Source: Rhodococcus sp. (in: high G+C Gram-positive bacteria)
Lineage (GTDB): Bacteria; Actinomycetota; Actinomycetes; Mycobacteriales; Mycobacteriaceae
NCBI RefSeq assembly: GCF_023264675.1
Contig: NZ_JAHFVG010000022.1
Span: 24,528-88,527, forward strand
Length of the DNA: 64,000 bases
Reading direction: 5' to 3'
The notes under the pieces were generated by a model that saw only the letters and a list, made by a program, of their open reading frames with translations, did no database searches and had not been told where the DNA came from. This document shows, one piece after another, positions 35,194 through 43,328 of this stretch. Position numbers and translations under genes: made by a program. How positions within the stretch are numbered: position 1 is the stretch's first letter; each line of letters begins with the position of its first letter.

Positions 35194-36404
35194 GCAGATC
35201 TCTTCGGATCCAGGTGGTCGGCGATCAGTGCAGCATGCAGCGAACGCAGTCCCGACGACTTCATCGGATCGATTCCGGTGATCTGCTCGATGCGCTTGAG
35301 GCGGTAGTCGACTGTGTTGGGATGCACCACAAGCTGTTTCGCGGCCTTCTTACGATTGGCTTCGGTGTAGACGAACGCCTCCAGGGTGGGGAGCAGGTCC
35401 GGAATGCGCCGCAGTGGGTCGAGCAACCGTTGAAGATGCCGTTGCCCGACGCCCGGCCGCGCTATCTGAAACTCCAACGCGAGATCTGCGATGCGGTACA
35501 CGGCAGGCTGGTAGTTCAGGCGCTGGGCTAGGCGTAGCAACTCGTATGCGTTGTCGGCGGCGTCGCGTACCCGCTCGGGAAGGCACATCACCGCGGAGGC
35601 CGAGATCTGCTGTCCGGCAGCGGAGGACAAAACGGTGACGAGTTCCTCGACCGAGGTTGCCGTGGGATCGGGAATCAGAATCGTGCCCCCGGAGACTCCC
35701 AGGATCGCCAGCGGAGGCGCGGGAGCGGTGAAGTCCGTCAGCGCAGTGTGGATTCTCTGCAGCGAGAGTTCTGCATCTCGGTTGGGGTGAGGCGGGAAAT
35801 GAACCGCCACGACCTCATATCCCGATGCAGGCTCGATCCCGACCCGCTCGGCCATGCCTGCGCCGTCGGGATCTCCCGCCAGCAATGCGGTGACCATCTG
35901 GTGTGCGAGATCGTGATTCTGCGACGACACCGCTCGATACTCGTCGAGGTATGCCGAGGACACCGCTTCCGAGACCAGGTCGAGGAGACCGAACATCAGA
36001 ACCGCACCGTCCACCAGTGCTGCGTGCTCGCCGTCGACCGCGCGGCCTGCGACCATCCGAAGACCGACGGAGAATCCTTCGTGGAAGGCGTGCTGAATCG
36101 GGGCAAGCGGCACACCTCGCCGTGCCCATTTGGTAGCGGAGTGTCGAAGGCGCGCGAGATCGGACGACGACGGCTGACGCCCACTGTCCAGCACGTCGGC
36201 GGCAAGCGCCACGCAGCTTTCCGTGATGTCGGCAACGGCACTTCTGCCTGCGTCGTCGGTGAGGTCTCGACACTCGGTGGTGGTGAGGACGTGTTCGACC
36301 AGACGTGAGGTCGTGTCGCGGGCGCTACGCAGATTATGCGAAGCGGGCCTGCCCCCCAAGCTCAAAGCCTCGACCGAGCGTGGGGACGCCACCGTTGTTG
36401 CCAT
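35190..36404 (-). CDS. PucR-family transcriptional regulator
   Basis: This 404-residue regulator ends with the PucR C-terminal HTH: LLPTLEAFVYTEANRKKAAK followed by LVVHPNTVDYRLKRIEQITG. Before it lie a GGDEF-like remnant core (about 180-300, strand pattern IHTALTDFTAPAPPLAILGV) and a helical N-terminal domain. Such proteins activate purine, amino-acid or stress genes and often autoregulate. It is operonic with the EAL gene. The AT-rich region upstream (36405-36640) contains two inverted repeats that could be its target. Confidence 0.9.
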   Translation of the reverse strand: MATTVASPRSVEALSLGGRPASHNLRSARDTTSRLVEHVLTTTECRDLTDDAGRSAVADITESCVALAADVLDSGRQPSSSDLARLRHSATKWARRGVPLAPIQHAFHEGFSVGLRMVAGRAVDGEHAALVDGAVLMFGLLDLVSEAVSSAYLDEYRAVSSQNHDLAHQMVTALLAGDPDGAGMAERVGIEPASGYEVVAVHFPPHPNRDAELSLQRIHTALTDFTAPAPPLAILGVSGGTILIPDPTATSVEELVTVLSSAAGQQISASAVMCLPERVRDAADNAYELLRLAQRLNYQPAVYRIADLALEFQIARPGVGQRHLQRLLDPLRRIPDLLPTLEAFVYTEANRKKAAKQLVVHPNTVDYRLKRIEQITGIDPMKSSGLRSLHAALIADHLDPKRSA

Positions 36405-36495
36405 GGAGGATCACCTTTCGTTCCCGTACCGGTTCTGCGAGCGTGCCGGTGAAACGTATCGCATCAAACCAACCTACGTTCACATTTCGTCGTAC

Positions 36496-36546
36496 CAAAC
36501 ATTCTTTAGGTTTGTTTCATCTGTTGGCTTGGTGATTGTTCACCAA
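36496..36546. promoter_or_regulatory. AT-rich promoter region with two inverted repeats
   Basis: CAAAC ATTCTTTAG GTTTG (36496-36514) and TTGGTG ATTGTT CACCAA (36529-36546) are perfect 5- and 6-bp inverted repeats. They lie in the divergent 236-base gap between pucR and the DGPF/sigma genes, the most AT-rich stretch of this part. Either may bind PucR or carry promoters. Confidence 0.4.
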
Positions 36547-36640
36547 AATCGTTTGTCGATACTGCCCTCGCTCGATCGTCATCTTCGTATGACCGCCGCA
36601 ACCGCGGTATTGAATGGACATACGAACCGAAGGAGCCGAC

Positions 36641-37009
36641 ATGCGCTACACACTCGTACTCAACAACGCCGAACCCGCCGAGGGCGTGCTCGATCCCGAC
36701 GCCGTCCGCCAGATGCAAGACGCATTCGGGGCCTACGGGCGCGCGCTGGAGGCAGCGGGTGTGCTCGTCGCCGCCGAAGTACTGGCGTCGGGCACGTCGA
36801 CGAAGACAGTGACGGTCCGCTCGGGCGACCTTCAGATTCAGGACGGGCCGTTCGCGGACACCAAAGAGGCGGTCGCGGGCATCTTCGTCGTCGACGTAGC
36901 GGATCTGGACGCGGCTCTGATGTGGGCTGAACGGTGCCCTGGCACGCAGTACGGCGTCGTCGAGGTCAGGGCCGCGGCCACGTCGTTCATCGAAGGATCA
37001 TGGACCTGA
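36641..37009 (+). CDS. YCII/DGPF-domain protein
   Basis: This 122-residue protein has an YCII-type fold and the DGPFADTKEAVAGIFVVDV signature. Proteins of this kind are encoded next to ECF42 sigma factors, as here, and are thought to work with them by an unknown mechanism. AAGGAG precedes ATG 36641 by 6 bases. It overlaps the sigma gene by 10 bases. Confidence 0.92.
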   Translation: MRYTLVLNNAEPAEGVLDPDAVRQMQDAFGAYGRALEAAGVLVAAEVLASGTSTKTVTVRSGDLQIQDGPFADTKEAVAGIFVVDVADLDAALMWAERCPGTQYGVVEVRAAATSFIEGSWT

Positions 37010-38262
37010 CCGACACCGACGCCGTCCTCGAGCAGTCGCTTCGCGCCTCCTACGTCCTCGAGCAGTCGCTTCGCGCCTCCTACGGGCGATTGCTCGCGGT
37101 GCTGGCGTCCGCCGACGGCGACATCGTCGGCGCCGAGGACGCGCTGGCGGATGCATTCGAGCGCGCCCTCGCGACATGGCCGGAGCGGGGCATTCCCGCC
37201 AATCCCGACGGATGGTTGCTCACCGCGGCACGCAACCGTCGGCGCGACGTCTGGAAATCCGCGGCACACCGAACATCGGTTGCGTTCGATCCGGCGGTTC
37301 ACGAACCGCCCCCGACGTCCGACCCACCCGAGTTCGATCGAATTCCGGACAAGCGCCTGCAGCTGATGCTGGTCTGTGCCCACCCCGCAATCGACAAGAC
37401 GGTGAGGACTCCGCTCATGCTCGACGTCGTGCTCGGGTGCACGGCGAAGGAGATCGCGCTTGCCTTCGCGCTCCCCACCGGGACACTCGCCGCGAGGTTG
37501 GGGCGGGCGAAGTCACGGATTCGAGATTCCGGCATCTCGTTCGAACTCCCGGACCGCACCGTGCTTCCGAAGAGAATCGATGCTGTTCGCACCGCGATCT
37601 ACGGCGCGTTCGCCATCGACTGGCACAGCACGGCACCGGAACTGCGGACCTCGCTCACCGGCGAATCGCTTCATCTGGCCGAGACTCTGTGCACTCTTCT
37701 TCCCGACGACGCCGAGGCACACGGATTGGCCGCGATGATCTGCCTGTCGATCGCCCGCTTGCCGTCCCGCTACCGCGACGATGTTCTGGTTCCATTGCAC
37801 GAGCAGGACTTCGGGCTGTGGGACAGCGAACTTCTCACGCGAGGAGAAGTCCATCTACGTCGGGCACATCAGCTTGTCGCGGACGGGCGCGGCGCACTCG
37901 GACGGTTTCAGCTCGACGCCGCGGTCGCGGCCGTGCACTGCGCCAGGAGACACACCGGGTCGACGAATTGGCAGTCGCTGCGCGAACTTCACACCGCTGC
38001 CCAGGCCCTGTCTCCGACCATCGGTGGGGCCGTTGCGCTCGCGGTCGTCACCGCGGAGGTCGAGGGCCCCGAGGCAGGGTTGGCGATGCTCGACGGCGCC
38101 CCGAACGAACGATTCCAGCCGGAATGGGCGGCGCGGGCCCATCTGCTCGACGCTCTCGGCCGACGCCGCGAGGCTGCCACCGCCTACGCGAAGGCGATCT
38201 CGCTCTCGCCCGACGGACCGACACGGAAGTTGCTCGAAACGCGGGCGGCCGGTCTTCCCTAG
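37000..38262 (+). CDS. ECF42-type sigma factor with C-terminal TPR-like domain
   Basis: This 420-residue protein has sigma region 2 (AEDALADAFERALATWPERG, GWLLTAARNRRRDVWKSA), a region 4-like HTH (CTAKEIALAFALPTGTLAARLGRAKSRI) and a long helical C-terminal domain (about 185-415) as in ECF42/DUF6596 sigma factors. ECF42 lacks an anti-sigma and is linked to DGPF proteins. Residues 9-28 are an exact tandem duplication of VLEQSLRASY, encoded by two identical 30-base units. This would lengthen the first helix of region 2 by ten residues and may impair it. Confidence 0.92.
   Translation: MDLTDTDAVLEQSLRASYVLEQSLRASYGRLLAVLASADGDIVGAEDALADAFERALATWPERGIPANPDGWLLTAARNRRRDVWKSAAHRTSVAFDPAVHEPPPTSDPPEFDRIPDKRLQLMLVCAHPAIDKTVRTPLMLDVVLGCTAKEIALAFALPTGTLAARLGRAKSRIRDSGISFELPDRTVLPKRIDAVRTAIYGAFAIDWHSTAPELRTSLTGESLHLAETLCTLLPDDAEAHGLAAMICLSIARLPSRYRDDVLVPLHEQDFGLWDSELLTRGEVHLRRAHQLVADGRGALGRFQLDAAVAAVHCARRHTGSTNWQSLRELHTAAQALSPTIGGAVALAVVTAEVEGPEAGLAMLDGAPNERFQPEWAARAHLLDALGRRREAATAYAKAISLSPDGPTRKLLETRAAGLP
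37024..37083. repeat. Exact 30-bp tandem duplication inside the sigma gene
   Basis: The unit 37024-37053, beginning GTCCTCGAGCAGTCGC, is repeated without a mismatch at 37054-37083. It keeps the reading frame and duplicates ten codons. Perfect identity points to a recent event or an assembly artefact. Confidence 0.9.
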
Positions 38263-38344
38263 GGAACCGACGGAACCGATCCTCGTTCGAAGATAGGGAA
38301 CTCGTCCGATGTGCAATCGACGACGAGAAACCACTCTGGACATC

Positions 38345-38515
38345 ATGTACTCCACCTTCGATTCCTTCGCCGAGCACGAACGCCGCGTCGCCGATTCCCT
38401 CCAGGCTTACGAGCGCCGCGCTCGCGTGGCGTCGCGCAAGAAGTCCGAACCCCACGCGCACCGTGGCGCTTCACGCGCCTTTGGTTCAAGCTTGAGGACG
38501 TGGCTCGCACTCTGA
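38345..38515 (+). CDS. Possible small upstream ORF of the LuxR gene
   Basis: This 56-residue frame begins MYSTFDSFAEHERRVADSLQ and continues as a charged helix (AYERRARVASRKKSE). It ends inside the start of the LuxR gene (16-base overlap), so translation could be coupled. No family or ribosome site is recognised; it may be non-coding. Confidence 0.33.
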   Translation: MYSTFDSFAEHERRVADSLQAYERRARVASRKKSEPHAHRGASRAFGSSLRTWLAL

Positions 38516-41238
38516 TCGGACGAGAATCGCAACTCGATGCTCTCGAGCGCGTCGTCGACGATGCCGCGCGCGGTATCACCGCCGCCGCGGTGATCTCCGG
38601 AGATGCAGGGGTCGGGAAGACCAGGCTTCTCACCGAACTGCGACGCCGCGCCGAAGCGCGAGGATTCGACGTGATGGTCGGCCACTGCCTCGACCTGGGT
38701 GAGGTCGGCATTCCCTATCTCGCCTTCACCGAGATCTTCGGCCGACTCGATCACTCGTCCCGCGCCGAATTGTTCGACGCCACTGCGGCGGCCCTCGTTG
38801 CATCGGCACCGTCGGTGCTCGTCATCGAGGATGCGCACTGGGCCGATACCTCGACGCGCGAACTGGTGACATTCCTTCTCGCGCGCCTCGACGCCGCTCG
38901 CGTCGCTCTGATCATCTCCTACCGAAGCGACGACCTGAATCGCAAACATCCACTGCGACAGTCTCTTTCCGAATGGAACCGGCTTCCGTTCGTCCGCCGC
39001 ATCGAACTGGCCTCGCTGGACGCGGACGCATCGTATCGTCTCCTCGACAACCTTCCCGTGTCGATGGAACCGGGGGTGCGTGAGGCCATCGTCGAGCGCG
39101 CCGGAGGCAATCCCTTCTTCATCGAAGAACTCGCTGCCGCCCGCAACCGATCCGGTTCCTCGATACCGCCCGACCTCGCCGAGTTGTTGCTCGTTCGCCT
39201 CGACACCGTGACACCCGCTGCCAAAGCCGTCGTCGAAACAATGGCCGTCGCGGGCCCCCGCGTGGCGCACGACGTGCTCGGGACGGTCACCGGACTTGCA
39301 GATTCCGAACTGGACGACATCGTCCGTGAGATCGTCGATGCCAGAATCGTGGAAACGGCGGGTTCCTTCTACGTCTTTCGGCACGCCCTGCTCGGCGAGG
39401 CGATCTACGACGACGTGATACCCGGGCGACGCAGTCGATTGCATGCTGCCTTCGCGACAGCGCTTGCCGACCATCGACATCGCGGGGCAGCGGCCGACCT
39501 GGCACGCCACGCCGAATTGGCCCACGACATTCCCCTGGCCTTCCGTGCACACGTCGCTGCAGGCGGTGAAGCCACCGACCTCTCCGCACCGGCGGAGGCG
39601 ATGGCACATTACGCCGCCGCGCTCGAGCTCGGGCAGGGCGACTTCGAGCCGTCGGAGACCGCCTTGGTACTCCTGTATGCCGAGGCAGCGACGACCGCAG
39701 GCGAGGACCTCCGAGCGCTCACCGCCGTCACCGCCGAACTGGAGAGGGGCGGAGAGGACTTCACGGTCGAGGATCGGATCGCGCTGCTTCGAGCTGCCGC
39801 GAGCTCGGCGTTTCTGATCGAGCGTGAGCACGCGGCTCTCGATTCCGTGGAGCAGGCACTGGCAATCGCCTCGGCACCACTTCATTCCAGGTGGCGAGTG
39901 CATCTGACCGGCCTTGCTGCGCGGATAACCGAGTCACTCGGTCGCCACGACCAGTCTCTCTCCTGGGCGAGGGAATCGGTGTCCATCGCCGAGCAGACGA
40001 ACGATCCCGCAACGTCGGCCGATGCACGAATAACGTTGGCTCGCATGGAGCAACGCCGAAACGATCCGGCAGCCTCACGTGTGCTGCTGGCCGAGTCGGC
40101 CGAACTCGCGCGGCGCAGCGGCGACACTGCCAGTGAGCTCCGCAGTTTGTTCAACCTCGGCATGCTCGAGTTCGACGAGGGCAATCTCGTCGAAGCGCAG
40201 CGGGCGTTGGCCGCCGCGACCGACCGTGCCGAGTCCACGGGACGACGGTGGGCGCCTTACGGAAGCGGTGCACGGTCCCAATTGGCCAATGCCCTCTACT
40301 ATTCGGGGGACTGGGACGCTGCGCTCGACATCGTGCACGCGGTCGGCCCGGCGGCGCCCCCGCTCGGTTCCGCCGTCCAACTGTCGGCGGGCTTTCAGAT
40401 CCGTGCGGCCAGAGGCGACTACACCGTTGCCACCGACATCGAACGAGTGCGTCCGTACGGCACCCAGGATGGCTGGATCATCCTGATGTCCAGTGCTGCA
40501 ACGGCATACACCGCCGTGTGCGCCGAGAGCTTCCAGGATGCAATCACGTGCATGGACGATGCCGTGTCCGCGATCGGAACACAGTGGCACAACGTCTGGT
40601 TCGGCGCGCGCATCAGGATGTCGGTGCTGGCACTGGAGGCTGCCAGGCGCGGCTCCGACCGGATCGGGGCGCACGAGGCCATGAGTATCGGCGCTCGGCT
40701 GCACGACGATATCCTCCGCACCGCGGCGTCGACGCCCGCGAGCGGCTGGGAGACGAACGCGTGGATGCTGCGCGGCGCAGCCGAATTCGCGTACCTGAAC
40801 TTTCGGTGCGGTACCGGAGACATCGGTTCGGTGGTTGCGGCCTGGCATTCGGTGGCCGACGCTTTCACGGCCCACCCGTTCGAACGCGCGCGGAGCCTGC
40901 AGGCGCTGTCGGAGGCGCTGATGGACGCCGGTGACCGCACCGGGGGCGCACGCGCGGGCGAGAGTGCTGCCGCGATCTACGATCGCCTCGGCGTCACCGT
41001 TCGGCCTGGATCGACCGCGATGACCCGAGCACGCAGGCAGGAGTCACTGACCCCGCGCGAGCACGACGTTCTTGCACTGCTCGGTGAGGGCCGCACCAAC
41101 AAGCAGATTGCCGAAAATCTGGTGATCAGTGTGAAGACCGTCAGCGTCCACGTATCGAACGTATTGACCAAGCTGGGTGCGGCGAATCGCACGGAGGCAG
41201 CGCAATTCGCCGTTAACCGCTACCGGCTCGACCGCTAG
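38500..41238 (+). CDS. Large LuxR-family (LAL/MalT-like) ATPase regulator
   Basis: This 912-residue protein has an N-terminal AAA/STAND ATPase with Walker A GDAGVGKT (34-41) and Walker B SVLVIEDAHWAD. A middle of helical TPR-like repeats spans about 330-830, and a C-terminal LuxR HTH reads LTPREHDVLALLGEGRTNKQIAENLVISVKTV without interruption. Such LAL regulators bind ATP and an inducer and activate catabolic or secondary genes. GTG 38500 starts just before the conserved LIGRESQL; GAGGA lies close upstream. No clear target operon is adjacent; it converges on an MFS gene with a 4-base overlap. Confidence 0.9.
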   Translation: MARTLIGRESQLDALERVVDDAARGITAAAVISGDAGVGKTRLLTELRRRAEARGFDVMVGHCLDLGEVGIPYLAFTEIFGRLDHSSRAELFDATAAALVASAPSVLVIEDAHWADTSTRELVTFLLARLDAARVALIISYRSDDLNRKHPLRQSLSEWNRLPFVRRIELASLDADASYRLLDNLPVSMEPGVREAIVERAGGNPFFIEELAAARNRSGSSIPPDLAELLLVRLDTVTPAAKAVVETMAVAGPRVAHDVLGTVTGLADSELDDIVREIVDARIVETAGSFYVFRHALLGEAIYDDVIPGRRSRLHAAFATALADHRHRGAAADLARHAELAHDIPLAFRAHVAAGGEATDLSAPAEAMAHYAAALELGQGDFEPSETALVLLYAEAATTAGEDLRALTAVTAELERGGEDFTVEDRIALLRAAASSAFLIEREHAALDSVEQALAIASAPLHSRWRVHLTGLAARITESLGRHDQSLSWARESVSIAEQTNDPATSADARITLARMEQRRNDPAASRVLLAESAELARRSGDTASELRSLFNLGMLEFDEGNLVEAQRALAAATDRAESTGRRWAPYGSGARSQLANALYYSGDWDAALDIVHAVGPAAPPLGSAVQLSAGFQIRAARGDYTVATDIERVRPYGTQDGWIILMSSAATAYTAVCAESFQDAITCMDDAVSAIGTQWHNVWFGARIRMSVLALEAARRGSDRIGAHEAMSIGARLHDDILRTAASTPASGWETNAWMLRGAAEFAYLNFRCGTGDIGSVVAAWHSVADAFTAHPFERARSLQALSEALMDAGDRTGGARAGESAAAIYDRLGVTVRPGSTAMTRARRQESLTPREHDVLALLGEGRTNKQIAENLVISVKTVSVHVSNVLTKLGAANRTEAAQFAVNRYRLDR

Positions 41239-42617
41239 CGGCTGGACCGTCCGGGGAGTCTGGCCCCGAGGACCGCGGCGAGGAGGGCCGTGCCGGCGAG
41301 GACGGTGAATATCGTTGCAAACTGCGATGTTTCACCTGGATCGAGCAAGGTACCCATGACGGTCACTCCGACCGAGGCGAACAGCTGAACCACGATGAAC
41401 AATGCCGTCGTTCCCTGCGCCGCGGATTCTGCCGGTAGCGTCCGATAGACACTGGCGAAGCTCGGTGACGCGACGCACCCGAAACCCAGCCCTGTCACGA
41501 CGTAGAGCGCCAGCAGCGCGGCCAGGGGCCAGGTGTCGTACACCAACGACACCGCCCCGAGCCCGGCTGCCGTGACCAGCGAGCCGGCGACGACGAGGGG
41601 CCGCGGACCGATTCGGTCGCTTACCCGGCCTGCATTGGCCATCGAGAACAGCAGACCGACTCCGAGCGCGGACGTGATCGATCCTCGCGCGATCCCGTGG
41701 AGGTCGAACCTCTCCTCGGCGAGCAGAGGAAGCACACCGAGCTGGGAGAACATGAGAAAGCCCACGGCGGCCATCACCAGCAGCGCGGCGGCGAACGCCG
41801 GTACTCGCAGCAGCCGAAGATCGAGGACGGGCAGGCGCGTGGTGCGCAGTGCACGAACCGCGTACGTCACCAACAGAGCCGCACCGACAACTGCGAGCGG
41901 AAGCACAAGCGCGGCAGGCGATCCCGCTCCCCACCGATTGATGGTCATCAGCAGGAACACGAAGCCCGGTGCGAGCAATGCCATTCCGAGAACGTCGGGC
42001 GCGGCCTGTGTCCTGGTTCCTGCCGATGCGGGAACCCAGCGCAACGCCGCGAGCACGATGATCGCCCCGAGGGGCAGGTTGAGCAGAAAGATCCAGCGCC
42101 AGAGCCCGTTGTCCGCGAGCAACGTACCGAGCAGGGGCCCGGCCACCGGCGCGATGTTGATGATGAGGGAGAACCTCCCCATGACTCGCCCGACGTGTTC
42201 GCGCGGCGCCGCTGCCGCTGCCACGGCGATGGACGCGGGTTCGACGAGGCCACCGCCGAACCCCTGCAGTACGCGAAAGAAGATGAGGCTGGGGATCGAC
42301 CAGGCCAGCCCCGTCAGAACCGATCCCGCGACGAACCCGGTCAGGCCCGCCAGGAAGACGGCTCGACCTCCGAATCGGTCGATCGCCCAACCGACCAGGG
42401 GAAGCACCGATCCGGCCGCGAGTAGATAGCCGGTGGTCACCCACACGACCACCGGAAGTGTGGCGTCGAACGTCGTGGTGAGGGTGCCGAGTGACGCGGT
42501 GACTGCGGTGCCGTCGAGAACAGCGACGAAGGCTGCAGCTCCCAGGACCGTGACCAGGATCTGCGTCCGAGAATCCAGCCGACCGGAAGGGGCATCGGAC
42601 ACCTTGTTTACCGTCAT
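41235..42617 (-). CDS. MFS drug exporter, DHA2-like
   Basis: This 460-residue transporter has about 13-14 membrane helices. The DHA2 start FVAVLDGTAVTASLGTLTTTF is followed by WVTTGYLLAAGSVLPLVGWAIDRFGGR (motif A region), and the antiporter motif region is VLQGFGGGLVEPASIA. It probably exports drugs or toxic metabolites with protons. It is divergent from a TetR gene with a palindrome in the 54-base gap, so TetR likely represses it. Confidence 0.89.
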   Translation of the reverse strand: MTVNKVSDAPSGRLDSRTQILVTVLGAAAFVAVLDGTAVTASLGTLTTTFDATLPVVVWVTTGYLLAAGSVLPLVGWAIDRFGGRAVFLAGLTGFVAGSVLTGLAWSIPSLIFFRVLQGFGGGLVEPASIAVAAAAAPREHVGRVMGRFSLIINIAPVAGPLLGTLLADNGLWRWIFLLNLPLGAIIVLAALRWVPASAGTRTQAAPDVLGMALLAPGFVFLLMTINRWGAGSPAALVLPLAVVGAALLVTYAVRALRTTRLPVLDLRLLRVPAFAAALLVMAAVGFLMFSQLGVLPLLAEERFDLHGIARGSITSALGVGLLFSMANAGRVSDRIGPRPLVVAGSLVTAAGLGAVSLVYDTWPLAALLALYVVTGLGFGCVASPSFASVYRTLPAESAAQGTTALFIVVQLFASVGVTVMGTLLDPGETSQFATIFTVLAGTALLAAVLGARLPGRSSR

Positions 42618-42630
42618 GGCAATATAATTT

Positions 42631-42645
42631 ACTACACGGTTTAGT
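42631..42645. promoter_or_regulatory. TetR operator candidate between MFS and tetR
   Basis: ACTACACGGTTTAGT is an interrupted palindrome, ACTAnACnGTnTAGT, matching at 12 of 15 positions including both outer ACTA/TAGT arms. It lies 14 bases from the MFS start and 27 from the tetR start in a short AT-rich gap. Confidence 0.5.
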
Positions 42646-42671
42646 TTTGTCCAGTGCTTTATGATTCAAAG

Positions 42672-43304
42672 ATGGTTACCGCGGGAGTTGCACGTCGCCG
42701 GAGCATCGACAAGCGAAGAAGCATCCTCGACGCAGCCGGACCGGTATTCGGCGACCTCGGATACGAACGCGCCAGCATCGAGACCATCGCAGCGGCGGCC
42801 GGAGTCTCGAAACCCACGATCTACAGCTACTTCGGCGGCAAGGAAGAACTGTTTCGCGAATCGGTGGCAGATTCGGCTCGCACCATCAACGCAGATTCCA
42901 TCGCCGCGGTGCAATCACTCGATATTCGTTCGACCAATTGGCGAGCGAGCCTCGTCGAGACCGCAGTGGCACTGACGGCGTGTCAGCGAAGCGACTGCGC
43001 GAGTGCACTTTCCCGCTTGGTCAATGCGGAGATCCGCCGCGACCCGAGCGTGTTCGAGGCGGTACGCCGCGCCGGCTACGACCCCGTGATCGAGGCACTG
43101 GCCGGGAGGTTGGCGATGCTCGCGAACACCCGTGTCCTCGAGATCGAGGACACGGTGCTGGCCGCCAAGCAGTTGATGGCGTTGGCCATGGTCGAGCTTC
43201 CGGATCTCACCGCGCTCGGAACCAAGCCCGTATCGGACGACGCACTGACGCATGCGGTCACCCTCGGCGTCGACACGTTCATCAGAGCGCACCGCCCCTC
43301 GTAG
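42672..43304 (+). CDS. TetR-family repressor of the divergent MFS gene
   Basis: This is a 210-residue regulator. The N-terminal HTH is ILDAAGPVFGDLGYERASIETIAAAAGVSKPTIYSYFGGKEELF, and a helical ligand domain follows. ATG 42672 was chosen over the in-frame 42654. The divergent exporter and the intergenic palindrome indicate local control of drug efflux. Confidence 0.89.
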   Translation: MVTAGVARRRSIDKRRSILDAAGPVFGDLGYERASIETIAAAAGVSKPTIYSYFGGKEELFRESVADSARTINADSIAAVQSLDIRSTNWRASLVETAVALTACQRSDCASALSRLVNAEIRRDPSVFEAVRRAGYDPVIEALAGRLAMLANTRVLEIEDTVLAAKQLMALAMVELPDLTALGTKPVSDDALTHAVTLGVDTFIRAHRPS

Positions 43305-43328
43305 TGCACGAGTGGCGGTGCCCCGCTG

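Noticed and set aside
38407-39903. 498-residue minus-strand frame opposite the LuxR ATPase
   Set aside because: Composition is antisense-like and the plus strand has intact Walker motifs across it.
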